Shown piece by piece: positions 36,554-46,334 of a DNA stretch of 64,000 bases; the stretch's first letter is position 1, and each line of letters opens with the position of its first letter. The DNA is from Cyanobacteria bacterium FACHB-502 (GTDB lineage Bacteria > Cyanobacteriota > Cyanobacteriia > Elainellales > Elainellaceae): the NCBI GenBank assembly GCA_014695325.1, contig JACJNZ010000071.1:1-64000 (forward strand), read 5' to 3'. The translations under genes were made by a program, and so were the position numbers. A model generated the notes under the pieces. It ran no database searches. It was given only the letters and a program-made list of their open reading frames with translations, and was not told the DNA's origin.

Positions 36554-37132
36554 TTAATTTTCATCATGCCAAAGCCGCTCTAGCTGATATCGCCATGCGC
36601 CTAAAACCTGGCTCCGCGCTGCACCGCCCAAATCAATATCGCCCATGACTCCTTCTTCGTAAAGGTGATCGAGGGTTTGCATCGTGGCTTCGAGGGACTG
36701 TCCCTGCTGTTTTGCCGCCCGAATAATCTGCCGAATCTGCGCCTCTGCCAATCGACTAAAACTTTCAGAAAGTCCCTGCTGCTGGAGCGCAATTAGCCGA
36801 GACACCGCCGATCGAAAATCAGAGCGGGTCAATCCCTCGCAGCTATGCTGAAACACACCCCACAGCAACTCTTGAAACAGGGCATAGCGGGTTTCCTGCG
36901 TTTCATCAAAATTCGCTTCCATCAACTGAGGCAAAAAAGGAGCTGCTTCTTGAGCCGGGGCGATCGTCACCAGCAGCCGCAGCCAAGACTGATCCTCAGA
37001 CAACAGTACCAGCAGCCGCATCTCATTCGTTTCCACCTGCCACGTCTCCACCGAAGTCTGCTGCACCCCCTCGCCAAACAAATTCGTCAGCTCATCCCCA
37101 ATCTCTTGTGGCGTCATAACCAACCTCACCAT
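36554..37132 (-). CDS. Conserved hypothetical protein
   Basis: A 192-residue soluble protein (ATG at 37132 or 37117). The N-terminal half looks alpha-beta (VETWQVETNEMRLLVLLSED), the C-terminal half helical and ending RYQLERLWHDEN. No domain is recognised with confidence. Codon use and GATCG content match neighbouring housekeeping genes. It converges with the preceding gene, ending 36 bp from its stop, and is divergent from the pentapeptide gene. Confidence 0.75.
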   Translation of the reverse strand: MVRLVMTPQEIGDELTNLFGEGVQQTSVETWQVETNEMRLLVLLSEDQSWLRLLVTIAPAQEAAPFLPQLMEANFDETQETRYALFQELLWGVFQHSCEGLTRSDFRSAVSRLIALQQQGLSESFSRLAEAQIRQIIRAAKQQGQSLEATMQTLDHLYEEGVMGDIDLGGAARSQVLGAWRYQLERLWHDEN

Positions 37133-37310
37133 TGCACTACTCCCATCCTAATCCCCCACCCCCATCTCCCCATCTCCCCATCGCCCTACTCGTTCCCCCT
37201 ATGTAACAACAAGCTGCGATTCCCTAAGACTCTTATCCAACTCCCCCAGAAACCGATCGCCGCGTGATACCCCAGAAAGAGGACGACGCAAGGTAGGACG
37301 ATTTTCATTG

Positions 37311-38330
37311 ATGGATGTTTTAGAATTTGCTGCCCAATACGCTGCTGGAGAGCGTAACTTTGCGGGCATTAATTTAGCCGGGGCGAATCTAGGCGGAATG
37401 GATCTGAGCGGAGCAAACCTGACCCAGGCAGTCCTGTCTTCGACCCAGTTCGATCGCGCGAATCTGGCTCAGGTCAATCTGAGTGGGGCGTATTTGTATG
37501 GCGCAACGGTGCAGTATGCCCGCTTAACCAGTGCAAATTTAGTCGGCGCAGATTTCACTAAGGCAAACTTGAGTGGCGCAAATCTAGCGAAAGCAAATCT
37601 CACCCGAGCCCGATTTAGCGGCGCAATTTTGAAGGGTGTGAATCTGCGGCAGGCAAACCTGAGCGGGGTTAACTTTTGTGGCGCAAACTTGAGTGGGATT
37701 AATTTGCGATCGGCAAACCTGACCGAGGCCAATTTGCAGTGGGCAAACTTGAGCGGGGCAAGGCTGAGCGGCGCAATTCTCACCAATGCCAAGCTCGACA
37801 ACGTGCGACTGAGCCAGGCATATCTTAACGGTGTTGATTTGCACGGAGTTGATTTAGATGGCGTAGACCTGAGCAATTCCAAGCTGAACGGCACGAATTT
37901 AAGCGGCGCAAATTTAACGGTGGCGAATCTCGACGATGTGTGTCTGCGTTGGGCAAACCTGAGCGGGGCAAATCTTCATGCAGCATCGCTAAACGGCGCA
38001 GCACTGGATCACGCAAATCTAGAATCTGCCAATCTGAACCAGTGCGACCTGATGGAGGCAACGCTGCACCATGCCAATTTGAACCGGGCAAACCTGAACG
38101 GCGCGAAGCTATACGGTGCAAATTTGAGCAGTGTAAATCTCACGAATGCTTCTCTTTGGGCAGCAAAGCTCGATCGTGCCGTTTTGCAGGATGCGAATTT
38201 ATCGGGTGCGAATTTGCAGGGGGCAAGTCTTCGACAAACGGATTTGAGCCGAATTCGCTGTAGTTTGCAAACCCAGTTTCCAGAGATGAATTTGCCTCCT
38301 TGTGACGATCGTTCACTAAGCTATGCCTGA
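37311..38330 (+). CDS. Pentapeptide-repeat protein
   Basis: A 339-residue protein built almost wholly of A(N/D)LxX pentapeptides from about residue 15 to 325, for example NLSGANLTQA and NLTRARFSGA. Such proteins fold as a right-handed quadrilateral beta helix. They are common in cyanobacteria, and some mimic DNA or bind gyrase, but most have no known role. It begins with a short helical lead (MDVLEFAAQYAAGERNF). There is no signal peptide, so it is probably cytoplasmic. Confidence 0.95.
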   Translation: MDVLEFAAQYAAGERNFAGINLAGANLGGMDLSGANLTQAVLSSTQFDRANLAQVNLSGAYLYGATVQYARLTSANLVGADFTKANLSGANLAKANLTRARFSGAILKGVNLRQANLSGVNFCGANLSGINLRSANLTEANLQWANLSGARLSGAILTNAKLDNVRLSQAYLNGVDLHGVDLDGVDLSNSKLNGTNLSGANLTVANLDDVCLRWANLSGANLHAASLNGAALDHANLESANLNQCDLMEATLHHANLNRANLNGAKLYGANLSSVNLTNASLWAAKLDRAVLQDANLSGANLQGASLRQTDLSRIRCSLQTQFPEMNLPPCDDRSLSYA

Positions 38331-38443
38331 TCAATATTTGCTTTTGCACGCTAAAAATTTTCATAATTCGATCCGCGATCGAATCGAACAGTTATAGGAT
38401 CAATCAGGTGAATGTACCAATCTTCTCTGATTAATCTGCAATA

Positions 38444-41056
38444 ATGTCTCACTCTGCAATTGAATCGGTCGCCTTTGATACCAATAACGGACGCAAATCG
38501 TTTGTTCTGCCGGGTGCGAAGCCTCACTACAACCCCGATCGTCCCGGTCAGGTCGAGCATATTGCGCTGGATCTGGTGCTGAATATCCCAGAACAAAGCT
38601 ACAGCGGAACGTGCAGCATTCGGATTTGTCCGGTGCGCGACGGGGTCGATCGGCTCACGCTAGATGCAGTCAATTTGCAGATTGATTCGGTGCAGGTCGA
38701 GGACGTAGAGCAGCCGTTTGACTATGACGGTGAACGGCTTCAGGTTCGGCTCAAGCAACCCACCGAAGCGGGTCAACCGATTATGCTGGTGATTGCCTAT
38801 CGGGTTGAGAAGCCCCAGCGCGGACTGTACTTTATTGCACCCACCACCGACTATCCCCAGAAATCCGTCGAGGTCTGGACACAGGGCGAAGATGAAGACT
38901 CGCGCTTCTGGTTTCCCTGCTTCGACTATCCGGGACAGTTGGCAACTTCTGAAATTCGGGTGCGAGTGCCGCGCCAGTATCTTGCCCTGTCTAACGGCGA
39001 ACTGATCGACACGCAGACCGCAGGCGACGACAAAATTTATCACTGGTATCAAAAGCAGGTGCATCCTAGCTATCTGATGACGCTGGCAGTTGGCGACTTT
39101 GCCGAACTTCAGGACGAGTGGAACGGCAAGCCCGTTACCTACTACGTGGAAAAGGGACGCGAAGCCGATGGCCGTCGCACGATGGGCAAAACGCCGCAGA
39201 TGATTCAGTTCTTTAGCGAGACCTTTGGCTACGACTATCCGTTTCCCAAATATGCTCAGGTCTGCGTGGAAGACTTCATCTTCGGCGGCATGGAAAATAC
39301 CTCCACAACACTCCTGACCGATCGCTGCCTTCTGGATGAACGGGCTGCCCTCGATAACCGCAGTTCTGAATCGCTGGTGGCACACGAACTGGCGCATCAG
39401 TGGTTTGGCGATTTAGTCGTGATCAAGCACTGGTCGCACGCCTGGATCAAAGAAGGCATGGCAACCTACTCCGAGGTGCTGTGGACGACTCACGAATACG
39501 GCGCAGACGAAGCCGCCTATTACCGTCTGGAAACCGCCCGCAGCTATTTCAGCGAAGATGCCACCCGCTATCGCCGTCCGATCGTCACCCATATTTACCG
39601 GGAAGCGATCGAACTCTACGATCGGCATCTCTACGAAAAGGGAGCCTGCGTCTATCACATGATTCGGGCAGAGCTGGGCGACGAACTATTCTTCCGGGCG
39701 ATTCATACGTTTGTGAATGACAACGCTCATCGCACCGTGGAAACGATCGATCTGCTGCGGGCGATCGACCAAGCCACCGGACGCAACTTGCAGCCCCTCT
39801 TTGATCAATACGTCTTCCGGGGCGGACATCCTGATTACAAGATCGCCTATGGGTGGGACGGCGACAGCAATCTTGCTAAGCTCACCGTCACGCAAACCCA
39901 GGCACAGGAAGGCAACGGACTCGACAGCGGCTTGTTTGACCTGCGCGTGACGATCGGCTTTGGCTACATCGATGAATCCAGCTCTGAGCAATCAGCATCC
40001 ATCAAACCCTTTACGGTTCGCATTCATGAGCGCGAGCAAACCTTCTATTTTCCCCTGGCAGAAAAGCCGCAGTTTGTCAGCTTCGATCTAGGCAACCATC
40101 TGCTGAAAACGGTGACGCTGGAATATCCGATCGCCGAACTCAAGGCGCAGTTGCAGCACGATCCCGATCCGGTTTCTCGCATCTATGCGGCAGAGGCTCT
40201 GGCGAAAAAAGGCGGTCTGGAAGCGGTAAAAGCGCTGGCTCAAGCGATGCAGTCTGATTCTTTCTGGGGAGTCCGGGCGGAAGCCGCCGATCAGCTTGCA
40301 TCGGTCAAGCTCGATCAGGCATTTGAGGAACTGGTCAAAGGACTGGAAGACCCAGAAGCAAGAGTCCGGCGATCGGTGGTAAACGCGCTGGCGCAAATGA
40401 AGACGATCGGCAGCTACCGAGCACTGAAGAAACTGGCAGAAGCAGGCGATCCCAGCTATTACGTCGAGGCGGCTGCATTGTCTGCTTTGGGAACTGTCGC
40501 CGCTGGAAAACTGGAGGGTAAATCGAAAGAGGAAAAGGCGCTGAAGCTTTATCGATCGGTTTTACAGGAGCGAGCAGGCTGGAACGAAACGGTACGCAGC
40601 GGCGCAATCCTTGGACTGAGCAAACTCAAAACTTCAGAAGCTGCCCTCGATCTGATTCTGGAATACACCGCAGCAGGCATACCCCAGGCACTCCGTCTGG
40701 CGGCAATCCGGGCACTCGGCGCAATCTCCACTGGACAAAATAACGTCAACCTGGAGCGCATTCTCAATCGTCTGGACGAACTTTCCCGCGAATCGTTCTT
40801 CCTGACGCAGGTTTCCACCAGCATTGCATTAGGACAAATGGAAACCGTAAAGGCAATCGGCATCCTCAGCGCACTGGCAGACCAAACCCCTGATGGCAGA
40901 GTCCGCCGTCTGGCAGAAGAGGCGATCGAGCGCGTCCAAAAAGCCGTGAAGCAAGATCAGGCAGTCCAGAAACTCCAGGAGGAACTGGATCAGCTCAAGA
41001 AAGATAATCAGGAACTCAAGAGCCGCTTGGAGACGCTGGAAGCAAAGGCAAAATAA
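38444..41056 (+). CDS. M1 family aminopeptidase with C-terminal HEAT repeats
   Basis: An 870-residue zinc metallopeptidase. The GGMEN exopeptidase motif (FIFGGMENTST) is near residue 282. Zinc ligands are in HELAHQW (314-320), with the third Glu about 19 residues later in WIKEGMATY. After the M1 fold (to about 560) come HEAT-like repeats (about 565-830: DPVSRIYAAEALAKKGG, DPEARVRRSVVNALAQM) and a short Lys/Glu coiled coil at the end. It is probably a cytoplasmic aminopeptidase. No promoter is identified and no partner gene lies nearby. Confidence 0.95.
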   Translation: MSHSAIESVAFDTNNGRKSFVLPGAKPHYNPDRPGQVEHIALDLVLNIPEQSYSGTCSIRICPVRDGVDRLTLDAVNLQIDSVQVEDVEQPFDYDGERLQVRLKQPTEAGQPIMLVIAYRVEKPQRGLYFIAPTTDYPQKSVEVWTQGEDEDSRFWFPCFDYPGQLATSEIRVRVPRQYLALSNGELIDTQTAGDDKIYHWYQKQVHPSYLMTLAVGDFAELQDEWNGKPVTYYVEKGREADGRRTMGKTPQMIQFFSETFGYDYPFPKYAQVCVEDFIFGGMENTSTTLLTDRCLLDERAALDNRSSESLVAHELAHQWFGDLVVIKHWSHAWIKEGMATYSEVLWTTHEYGADEAAYYRLETARSYFSEDATRYRRPIVTHIYREAIELYDRHLYEKGACVYHMIRAELGDELFFRAIHTFVNDNAHRTVETIDLLRAIDQATGRNLQPLFDQYVFRGGHPDYKIAYGWDGDSNLAKLTVTQTQAQEGNGLDSGLFDLRVTIGFGYIDESSSEQSASIKPFTVRIHEREQTFYFPLAEKPQFVSFDLGNHLLKTVTLEYPIAELKAQLQHDPDPVSRIYAAEALAKKGGLEAVKALAQAMQSDSFWGVRAEAADQLASVKLDQAFEELVKGLEDPEARVRRSVVNALAQMKTIGSYRALKKLAEAGDPSYYVEAAALSALGTVAAGKLEGKSKEEKALKLYRSVLQERAGWNETVRSGAILGLSKLKTSEAALDLILEYTAAGIPQALRLAAIRALGAISTGQNNVNLERILNRLDELSRESFFLTQVSTSIALGQMETVKAIGILSALADQTPDGRVRRLAEEAIERVQKAVKQDQAVQKLQEELDQLKKDNQELKSRLETLEAKAK

Positions 41057-41445
41057 ACGCAAACCCTCGATCGCCACTGTCCTTCCTCAGCGCAAAGCCC
41101 AAAACAGGATACTGCGCGGATTGTCAGATCGGAGAAACCACCGAAACAGGCGATCGATTAGTCAAAGTACCATACACCCAAAGTACACTACACCTTTGAC
41201 CCTGAAGCCCAAACTCTAACAGAAACGCTGCTCAATCCTTAGACCAAGCAGCCCGTCGATCGCACCCGATCGTCTTCTTCCGCGTCGCGCCATGAGGGAA
41301 ATTCATGCGTCGATCGATTTCTTAAGCATTCTTGTGAGGTGGATGTCCCCGTCCGTTCAGTGCAACATCTCTATTTCCCAAGCAGAATTTCCCAAGCGGA
41401 GGAAGATGCTCACCCCACAAAAACCAAACTATTAAATTTCAGTTT
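41057..41445. other. Gene-free spacer between convergent genes
   Basis: This 389-bp spacer holds no credible ORF, RNA gene or repeat family member. The phrase AAAGTAC-TACAC is imperfectly duplicated around 41165-41195. No terminator with a clear T-run was found. Confidence 0.5.
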
Positions 41446-43467
41446 CTAAGCAAACGCCTCCAAATCTACCTTGTACTCCTCTGTCGGAACCAACTGCCAG
41501 CTTGTATCCGGCTCCAGCTTCAGTACGTAGTCGTGATACTTCAGCAAGCTGGTGCGGTGTCCGACGCTGATGAAGGTGGTTTGGGTATCACGGAGCGTTT
41601 GGTAGAGCCGCTGTTCATTCGCCAGATCGAGCGCACTGGTGGCTTCGTCTAGAATGGCGTAGCGCGGTTTGGTCAGCAGCAAACGGGCAAAGGCAAGCCG
41701 CTGCTGTTCGCCCAAAGACAGCACATCCGACCAGTCGAGAATTACATCAAAGCCACCGACGCGCTCCGGCAAGTCTGCTAAGTTAACTTGCTTCAGCACA
41801 CGATACACATCTTCGTCGTTGACTGCGTTGTTTTCCAGATTGGGATAAAGCAACTGATCGCGCAAGGTTCCCAGCACCATGTAGGGGCGCTGCGGCAAAA
41901 ACAGCATTTCCTTCAGATTCGGACGACCGATGCGCCCGGTTCCCGTGTTCCACAATCCGGCGATCGCCCGCAGCATCGAGCTTTTGCCCACCCCGCTCTG
42001 ACCGACAATCACCAAGCCCTGTCCGGGTTGCAGCGTCATCGACAAATCACTGGTTAGTGTCCGTTGACCTTTGGGCGTTTGCAGCGTCACGCGATTGAGA
42101 GAAATTTGCGGTTCTTCAACCAGATCGATCTTGGTTTGTCCTTCGGGATAAATCTTGTCCTGTTCTTGCAGGGCTTCGGTAAAGGTTTCCAAACGGTTGA
42201 TTCCGGCAGCGAAGGCACTGATTCGCTCAACCTGCCCATAAAGCACAAAGACTGCAAAAGCAGCAAGTACCTGGCTAAAGGCAAAGTTTGCCTGAGTAAT
42301 ATCACCAAACTGAATCTGTCCAGCAAAAAACAGCGGGGCCATAATCAACGAGGGCAAAATCACGATCGCATACTCATACCCTTTAGTGAAGAAAGAAAGG
42401 TTTCGCTGCCAGCGAATCAGGAAGTTGAAGTTTTGCAGAACCCGATTAAATCGCTGTCCTAATTGCCCAATTTCCTGATTTTCTCCCCGATAAAAGGCAA
42501 TTGATTCAGCGTTGTCCCGAACGTGAATCAACCCATAGCGAAAATCTGCTTCGCGTTTTAATTGCAGGAAGTTGAGCGTAATCAGCCGTTTACCAAAAAT
42601 GGCAACGACGATCGTCCCAAAAATGGCATAGCCAATCAAAAACACCGACAGAGTTCTGGAGATTGACCAGAGAATTCCGGTAAAGGAAATGAGATCAAGA
42701 ACTGCACCCAAAATCAGCAGCAAATAATACAAGCTTGTATTCGTAAAGCCGCGAATATCTTCAGAAATTCGTTGGTCAGGGTTATCAATATTTTCGTCGT
42801 TATTAATTTCGTAGTAGGCGCGATTGCTGAAGTATTCGTTGAGAAACTTTCCGGTCATCCATTCTCGCCAGTAAAGCCCCAGCACGTCCTGCAAATAACT
42901 GTAGATCACTACGATCGGCGTACCGACGACAAATACACCCGCATACACAAACAAAAACAGCCAGAAAGTCGGCTGGTCTTTATCTGCCAAGGCAGTCATA
43001 AAGAAGTTGCTAACATAGCTAATCGTCACGTTTAAGCCGCTTACCGCCAGCGACAACAGCAGCAGTGACGACAGCAAAAGCCACTGCCTCCAGCGGGGTA
43101 ATACATTACGTCTTGCTAGGAAAAACCCGATCGCCGGAATCAGCAGCGCAGTGAGGACGATCGCGACCCCAGGCGAAGTCCAAACCGCTTGCACAAGGCC
43201 GACGAATCCGCCTGCCGTTTGTTCCATAAACTGCGGAAAAAGCTGCTGACAAAGCATTGTCACGCCGCTAATCAGCACAAATAAAAACGCAAACAAAAAC
43301 ACGATCAGTAGTACCAGCAGCCCAAAGAAAACCTTGCCGCTTCCTGGTGTAGTGGGATACCAGTAGGGCTGGGCGATCGCCACAAAGCGATTCCAGAGTT
43401 TCCAGTCGAAGCGACTTAGCCGACGTAATGATTCCTGTGAAGAATTCGGGGCAGTTGCAGTGGTCAT
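41446..43467 (-). CDS. ABC transporter, ABCD/SbmA-type membrane domain fused to ATPase
   Basis: A protein of about 673 residues from the ATG at 43467. Six to eight membrane helices fill residues 40-400, in the ABC_membrane_2 style of peroxisomal ABCD and SbmA/BacA transporters. The ATPase has Walker A VGQSGVGKSSML, signature LSLGEQQRLAFARLL, Walker B YAILDEATSALD and a switch His in ISVGHRTSLL. ABCD relatives carry fatty acyl-CoA or cobalamin, and SbmA carries peptides; the substrate here is unknown. It is a lone minus-strand gene. Confidence 0.9.
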   Translation of the reverse strand: MTTATAPNSSQESLRRLSRFDWKLWNRFVAIAQPYWYPTTPGSGKVFFGLLVLLIVFLFAFLFVLISGVTMLCQQLFPQFMEQTAGGFVGLVQAVWTSPGVAIVLTALLIPAIGFFLARRNVLPRWRQWLLLSSLLLLSLAVSGLNVTISYVSNFFMTALADKDQPTFWLFLFVYAGVFVVGTPIVVIYSYLQDVLGLYWREWMTGKFLNEYFSNRAYYEINNDENIDNPDQRISEDIRGFTNTSLYYLLLILGAVLDLISFTGILWSISRTLSVFLIGYAIFGTIVVAIFGKRLITLNFLQLKREADFRYGLIHVRDNAESIAFYRGENQEIGQLGQRFNRVLQNFNFLIRWQRNLSFFTKGYEYAIVILPSLIMAPLFFAGQIQFGDITQANFAFSQVLAAFAVFVLYGQVERISAFAAGINRLETFTEALQEQDKIYPEGQTKIDLVEEPQISLNRVTLQTPKGQRTLTSDLSMTLQPGQGLVIVGQSGVGKSSMLRAIAGLWNTGTGRIGRPNLKEMLFLPQRPYMVLGTLRDQLLYPNLENNAVNDEDVYRVLKQVNLADLPERVGGFDVILDWSDVLSLGEQQRLAFARLLLTKPRYAILDEATSALDLANEQRLYQTLRDTQTTFISVGHRTSLLKYHDYVLKLEPDTSWQLVPTEEYKVDLEAFA

Positions 43468-43760
43468 TCGCAATAGAACCAGCGATAGAAATTTAGATGT
43501 TTTCAGTCATTCTATCGACCTATTTTAGGAGTTTATTCTGCGATCGGTGGTTCATTGCGATCGATTTCTTTTTGTTTCGATCCAGATGAATTCGATTTAT
43601 TGCAGTGAATTTGATTCGCAGTGTGACGGCAAAAGACGATGTGTTAGACGAAATGTTCCTACTCAAGACGAGAGCTGTTTTTCCCACATCAGATTTAAAG
43701 TTCTCCCGAATCAGCTCTGATGTAGATTCAAGTTCTCTAAGCAGTGTTCGATGAGTTGCA

Positions 43761-43948
43761 GCCCCCTAAATCCCCCAATTCTGGGGGACTTTGAACTGAG
43801 GGAAGGCTTTTAAGCAGTGGTAAAGGTTAGAGGGCGAATAAGAAAGATTTTCCCCTTAGAGATGTGTCCACATCGCAGCCAACCCTGATGGAACCGAGCT
43901 AATAATGCTAACTGTCAAAGTCCCCCAAAATTGGGGGATTTAGGGAGC
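43761..43948. mobile_element. 188-bp MITE-like element with 30-bp inverted ends
   Basis: The left end CCCCCTAAATCCCCCAATTC, continuing into GGGGGACTTTG, is mirrored at 43914-43948 by CAAAGTCCCCCAAAATTGG with GGGATTTAGGGAG. The 30-bp terminal inverted repeats differ at only a few positions, and each end can itself form a hairpin (CCCCCAATTNTGGGGG). The interior is non-coding. A related single end occurs near 60313. Confidence 0.75.
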
Positions 43949-43980
43949 AATGCAGGATCTTCCCACGCCCAAAATCCCTT

Positions 43981-46074
43981 CTATGACTGCGTTTTCTCCT
44001 CCACTCTCAACGTCCGCAGCAAAAACGCCCAGCGATCGGCAACTTCCTCAATAATTTTGGCAGTTGGCTTTCCGGCTCCGTGTCCTGCCTTCGTTTCGAT
44101 CCGAATCAGCACCGGGTTCTCGCCCTGATGGGCTGCCTGCAAAGCTGCCGCAAATTTGAAGCTGTGTGCCGGAACCACGCGATCGTCATGGTCTGCCGTA
44201 GTAATCATTGTTGCCGGATAAGCCGTTCCCAGTTTGAGATTGTGCAGCGGCGAATAGGCGTAGAGGGTCTGAAACTCCTCAGGATTCTCCGGCGAACCGT
44301 ACTCAGCACACCATGCCCAGCCGATCGTGAACTTATGGAACCGCAGCATATCCATCACGCCCACCGCAGGTAGAGCCGCCCCAAACAAATCCGGTCGCTG
44401 AGTCATGCAGGCTCCCACCAGCAAACCGCCATTGCTACCACCGCCGATCGCCAGTTTCTGGGGCTGGGTGTATTTGTTCTCGATCAGCCACTCTGCCGCC
44501 GCGATGAAATCATCAAACACATTTTGCTTGTTCAGCTTCATGCCCGCCTGATGCCAGTCTTCGCCATATTCGCCGCCGCCCCGCAGGTTTGCCATTGCAT
44601 ACACGCCGCCCAACTCCATCCAGACCAGATTGGCAGGTGAAAAAGAAGGCGTGAGCGAAATATTAAACCCGCCGTAGGCATAAAGGTAGGTCGGATTGTT
44701 GCTATCCAGCGCCAGTCCCTTCTTGTGGGTAATAAACATTGGGATCTGCGTCCCGTCTCTGCTGGTGTAAAACACCTGGCGCGTCTCGTAATCATCCGGG
44801 TTGAAATCGACCTGCGGCTGACGGAACAGCGTACTTTCCCCGGTGATCATGTCATAGCGATAAATTGTGGGCGGCGTGGTGAAACTCGTAAAGCTGTAGA
44901 AGGTTTCCGTATCGTGTCGCTCTCCCCCAAATCCCCCGGCTGAACCCAGTCCAGGCAGTTCCACCTCGCGCACAAAGCGACCGTCCAGGTCAAAAATCTT
45001 TACCTGCGTCCGGGCATCTTTCAGATAAGACGCTACAAACTGGTTGTTCAGTATCCCCACACCTTCCAGCGTTTCCGCTGCCTGCGGGATAATTTCCTTC
45101 CAGTTTGATTTGTCGGGACTGGTCAGGTCGATCGCAATCACCCGACCGCGCGGCGCGTCCAGATCGGTCTGTATCCAGAAAGTCGTGCCCTCATTATCAA
45201 TCACGCTGTAGCTGGCTTCAAAGGTATTAATCAGCTCGACCACCGGAGCATTTTCCTGGCTCAAGTCTTTGTAAAACACCAGATTGCGCGAATCTGTGCC
45301 CAGCCACACCGAAATAATCAAATACCGTCCGTCCTCGGTCACGCCACCACCAAAGCCCCACTCCTTCTGGTCGGGACGCTCATAGATCAACACATCCTCA
45401 GACTGCGATGTACCGAGTCGGTGATAGTAAAGCTTCTGGAAATAGTTCACGTCCTCCAGCTTGGTCGCTTCGTTCGGCTCATTGTAGCGAGAGTAAAAGA
45501 AGCCCTGATGATCTGGCGTCCAGCTTGCCCCCGAAAACTTGATCCACTTCAAATGATCCGGCAGATCCTCGCCCGTCTCGACATCGCGCACCTTCCACTC
45601 CTGCCAGTCCGACCCTGCGGTGGACAAGCCATACGCCATCCGTTTCGCATTCTTGCTGATCGCCAGCCCCGACAGCGCGACCGTTCCATCTTCCGAAAGC
45701 TTGTTGGGATCAAGCAAAACCCGCGCCTCTGCATCTAGATTCGGCAAGGTGTACAGCACGCTCTGATTTTGCAGCCCATCATTCTTAAAGTAGAAATAGC
45801 GCGATTCCTCTTTAAACGGAATGCCGTACTTCTCGTAGTCCCAGAGTGCCGTCAACCGCTGCTGAATTCGATCGCGGCTCGGAATCTCCTTCAAAAACCC
45901 AAACGAAACCTGATTTTGCGCCTCAACCCAGGCTTGGGTTTGTTCACTGTTGGGGTCTTCCAGCCAACGATAAGGATCAGCCACCACAACGCCATGATAG
46001 TCATCCACTTGGTCAACCGCAGGGCTTTGCGGATAAGCTAGGGACTGGGAAAGGGGGTGGGAAGAAGGAGTCAT
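43981..46074 (-). CDS. Prolyl oligopeptidase family serine peptidase (S9A)
   Basis: A 697-residue peptidase. The frame extends to 46200, but homology and a pyrimidine-rich tract upstream favour the ATG at 46074. An N-terminal propeller domain (about 75-420) is followed by the alpha/beta-hydrolase domain. Catalytic Ser is in GGGSNGGLLVGA, Asp in ADHDDRVVPAHS and His in KAGHGAGKPTAK. It cleaves after proline in short peptides. No signal peptide is seen from this start, so it should be cytoplasmic. Confidence 0.95.
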   Translation of the reverse strand: MTPSSHPLSQSLAYPQSPAVDQVDDYHGVVVADPYRWLEDPNSEQTQAWVEAQNQVSFGFLKEIPSRDRIQQRLTALWDYEKYGIPFKEESRYFYFKNDGLQNQSVLYTLPNLDAEARVLLDPNKLSEDGTVALSGLAISKNAKRMAYGLSTAGSDWQEWKVRDVETGEDLPDHLKWIKFSGASWTPDHQGFFYSRYNEPNEATKLEDVNYFQKLYYHRLGTSQSEDVLIYERPDQKEWGFGGGVTEDGRYLIISVWLGTDSRNLVFYKDLSQENAPVVELINTFEASYSVIDNEGTTFWIQTDLDAPRGRVIAIDLTSPDKSNWKEIIPQAAETLEGVGILNNQFVASYLKDARTQVKIFDLDGRFVREVELPGLGSAGGFGGERHDTETFYSFTSFTTPPTIYRYDMITGESTLFRQPQVDFNPDDYETRQVFYTSRDGTQIPMFITHKKGLALDSNNPTYLYAYGGFNISLTPSFSPANLVWMELGGVYAMANLRGGGEYGEDWHQAGMKLNKQNVFDDFIAAAEWLIENKYTQPQKLAIGGGSNGGLLVGACMTQRPDLFGAALPAVGVMDMLRFHKFTIGWAWCAEYGSPENPEEFQTLYAYSPLHNLKLGTAYPATMITTADHDDRVVPAHSFKFAAALQAAHQGENPVLIRIETKAGHGAGKPTAKIIEEVADRWAFLLRTLRVEEKTQS

Positions 46075-46334
46075 AAGACGATCGCCTGCCGCTTTTCTGA
46101 GGTGAACTGCCACGACGAACACAAATCCGCCGCTCTCTTCATTGTAATTATCTCCAAAACTCCCCAAGCGGAATCCCAATCCCCTCACCCATTCACCCAT
46201 CTACTCATCCACCTAACTCCCCACACAAAAAACGATCAAAAAGCCCCAACCTTTCTGGAAACCCCCATGCCCCAACTTGTATCTCAATAAGATGTTTGAT
46301 GATACGCGTTGCCTGATTGCGGCATAATTCTGGC

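Noticed and set aside
36530-36560. GGTTCAAATTTC, a T-loop-like string
   Set aside because: It lacks the T-loop consensus and a matching acceptor stem or anticodon arm, so it is not a tRNA. No tRNA was found elsewhere.
37311-38330. Long antisense ORFs across the pentapeptide gene
   Set aside because: They are mirror frames of a highly repetitive gene and encode Leu/Cys-rich strings without known features.
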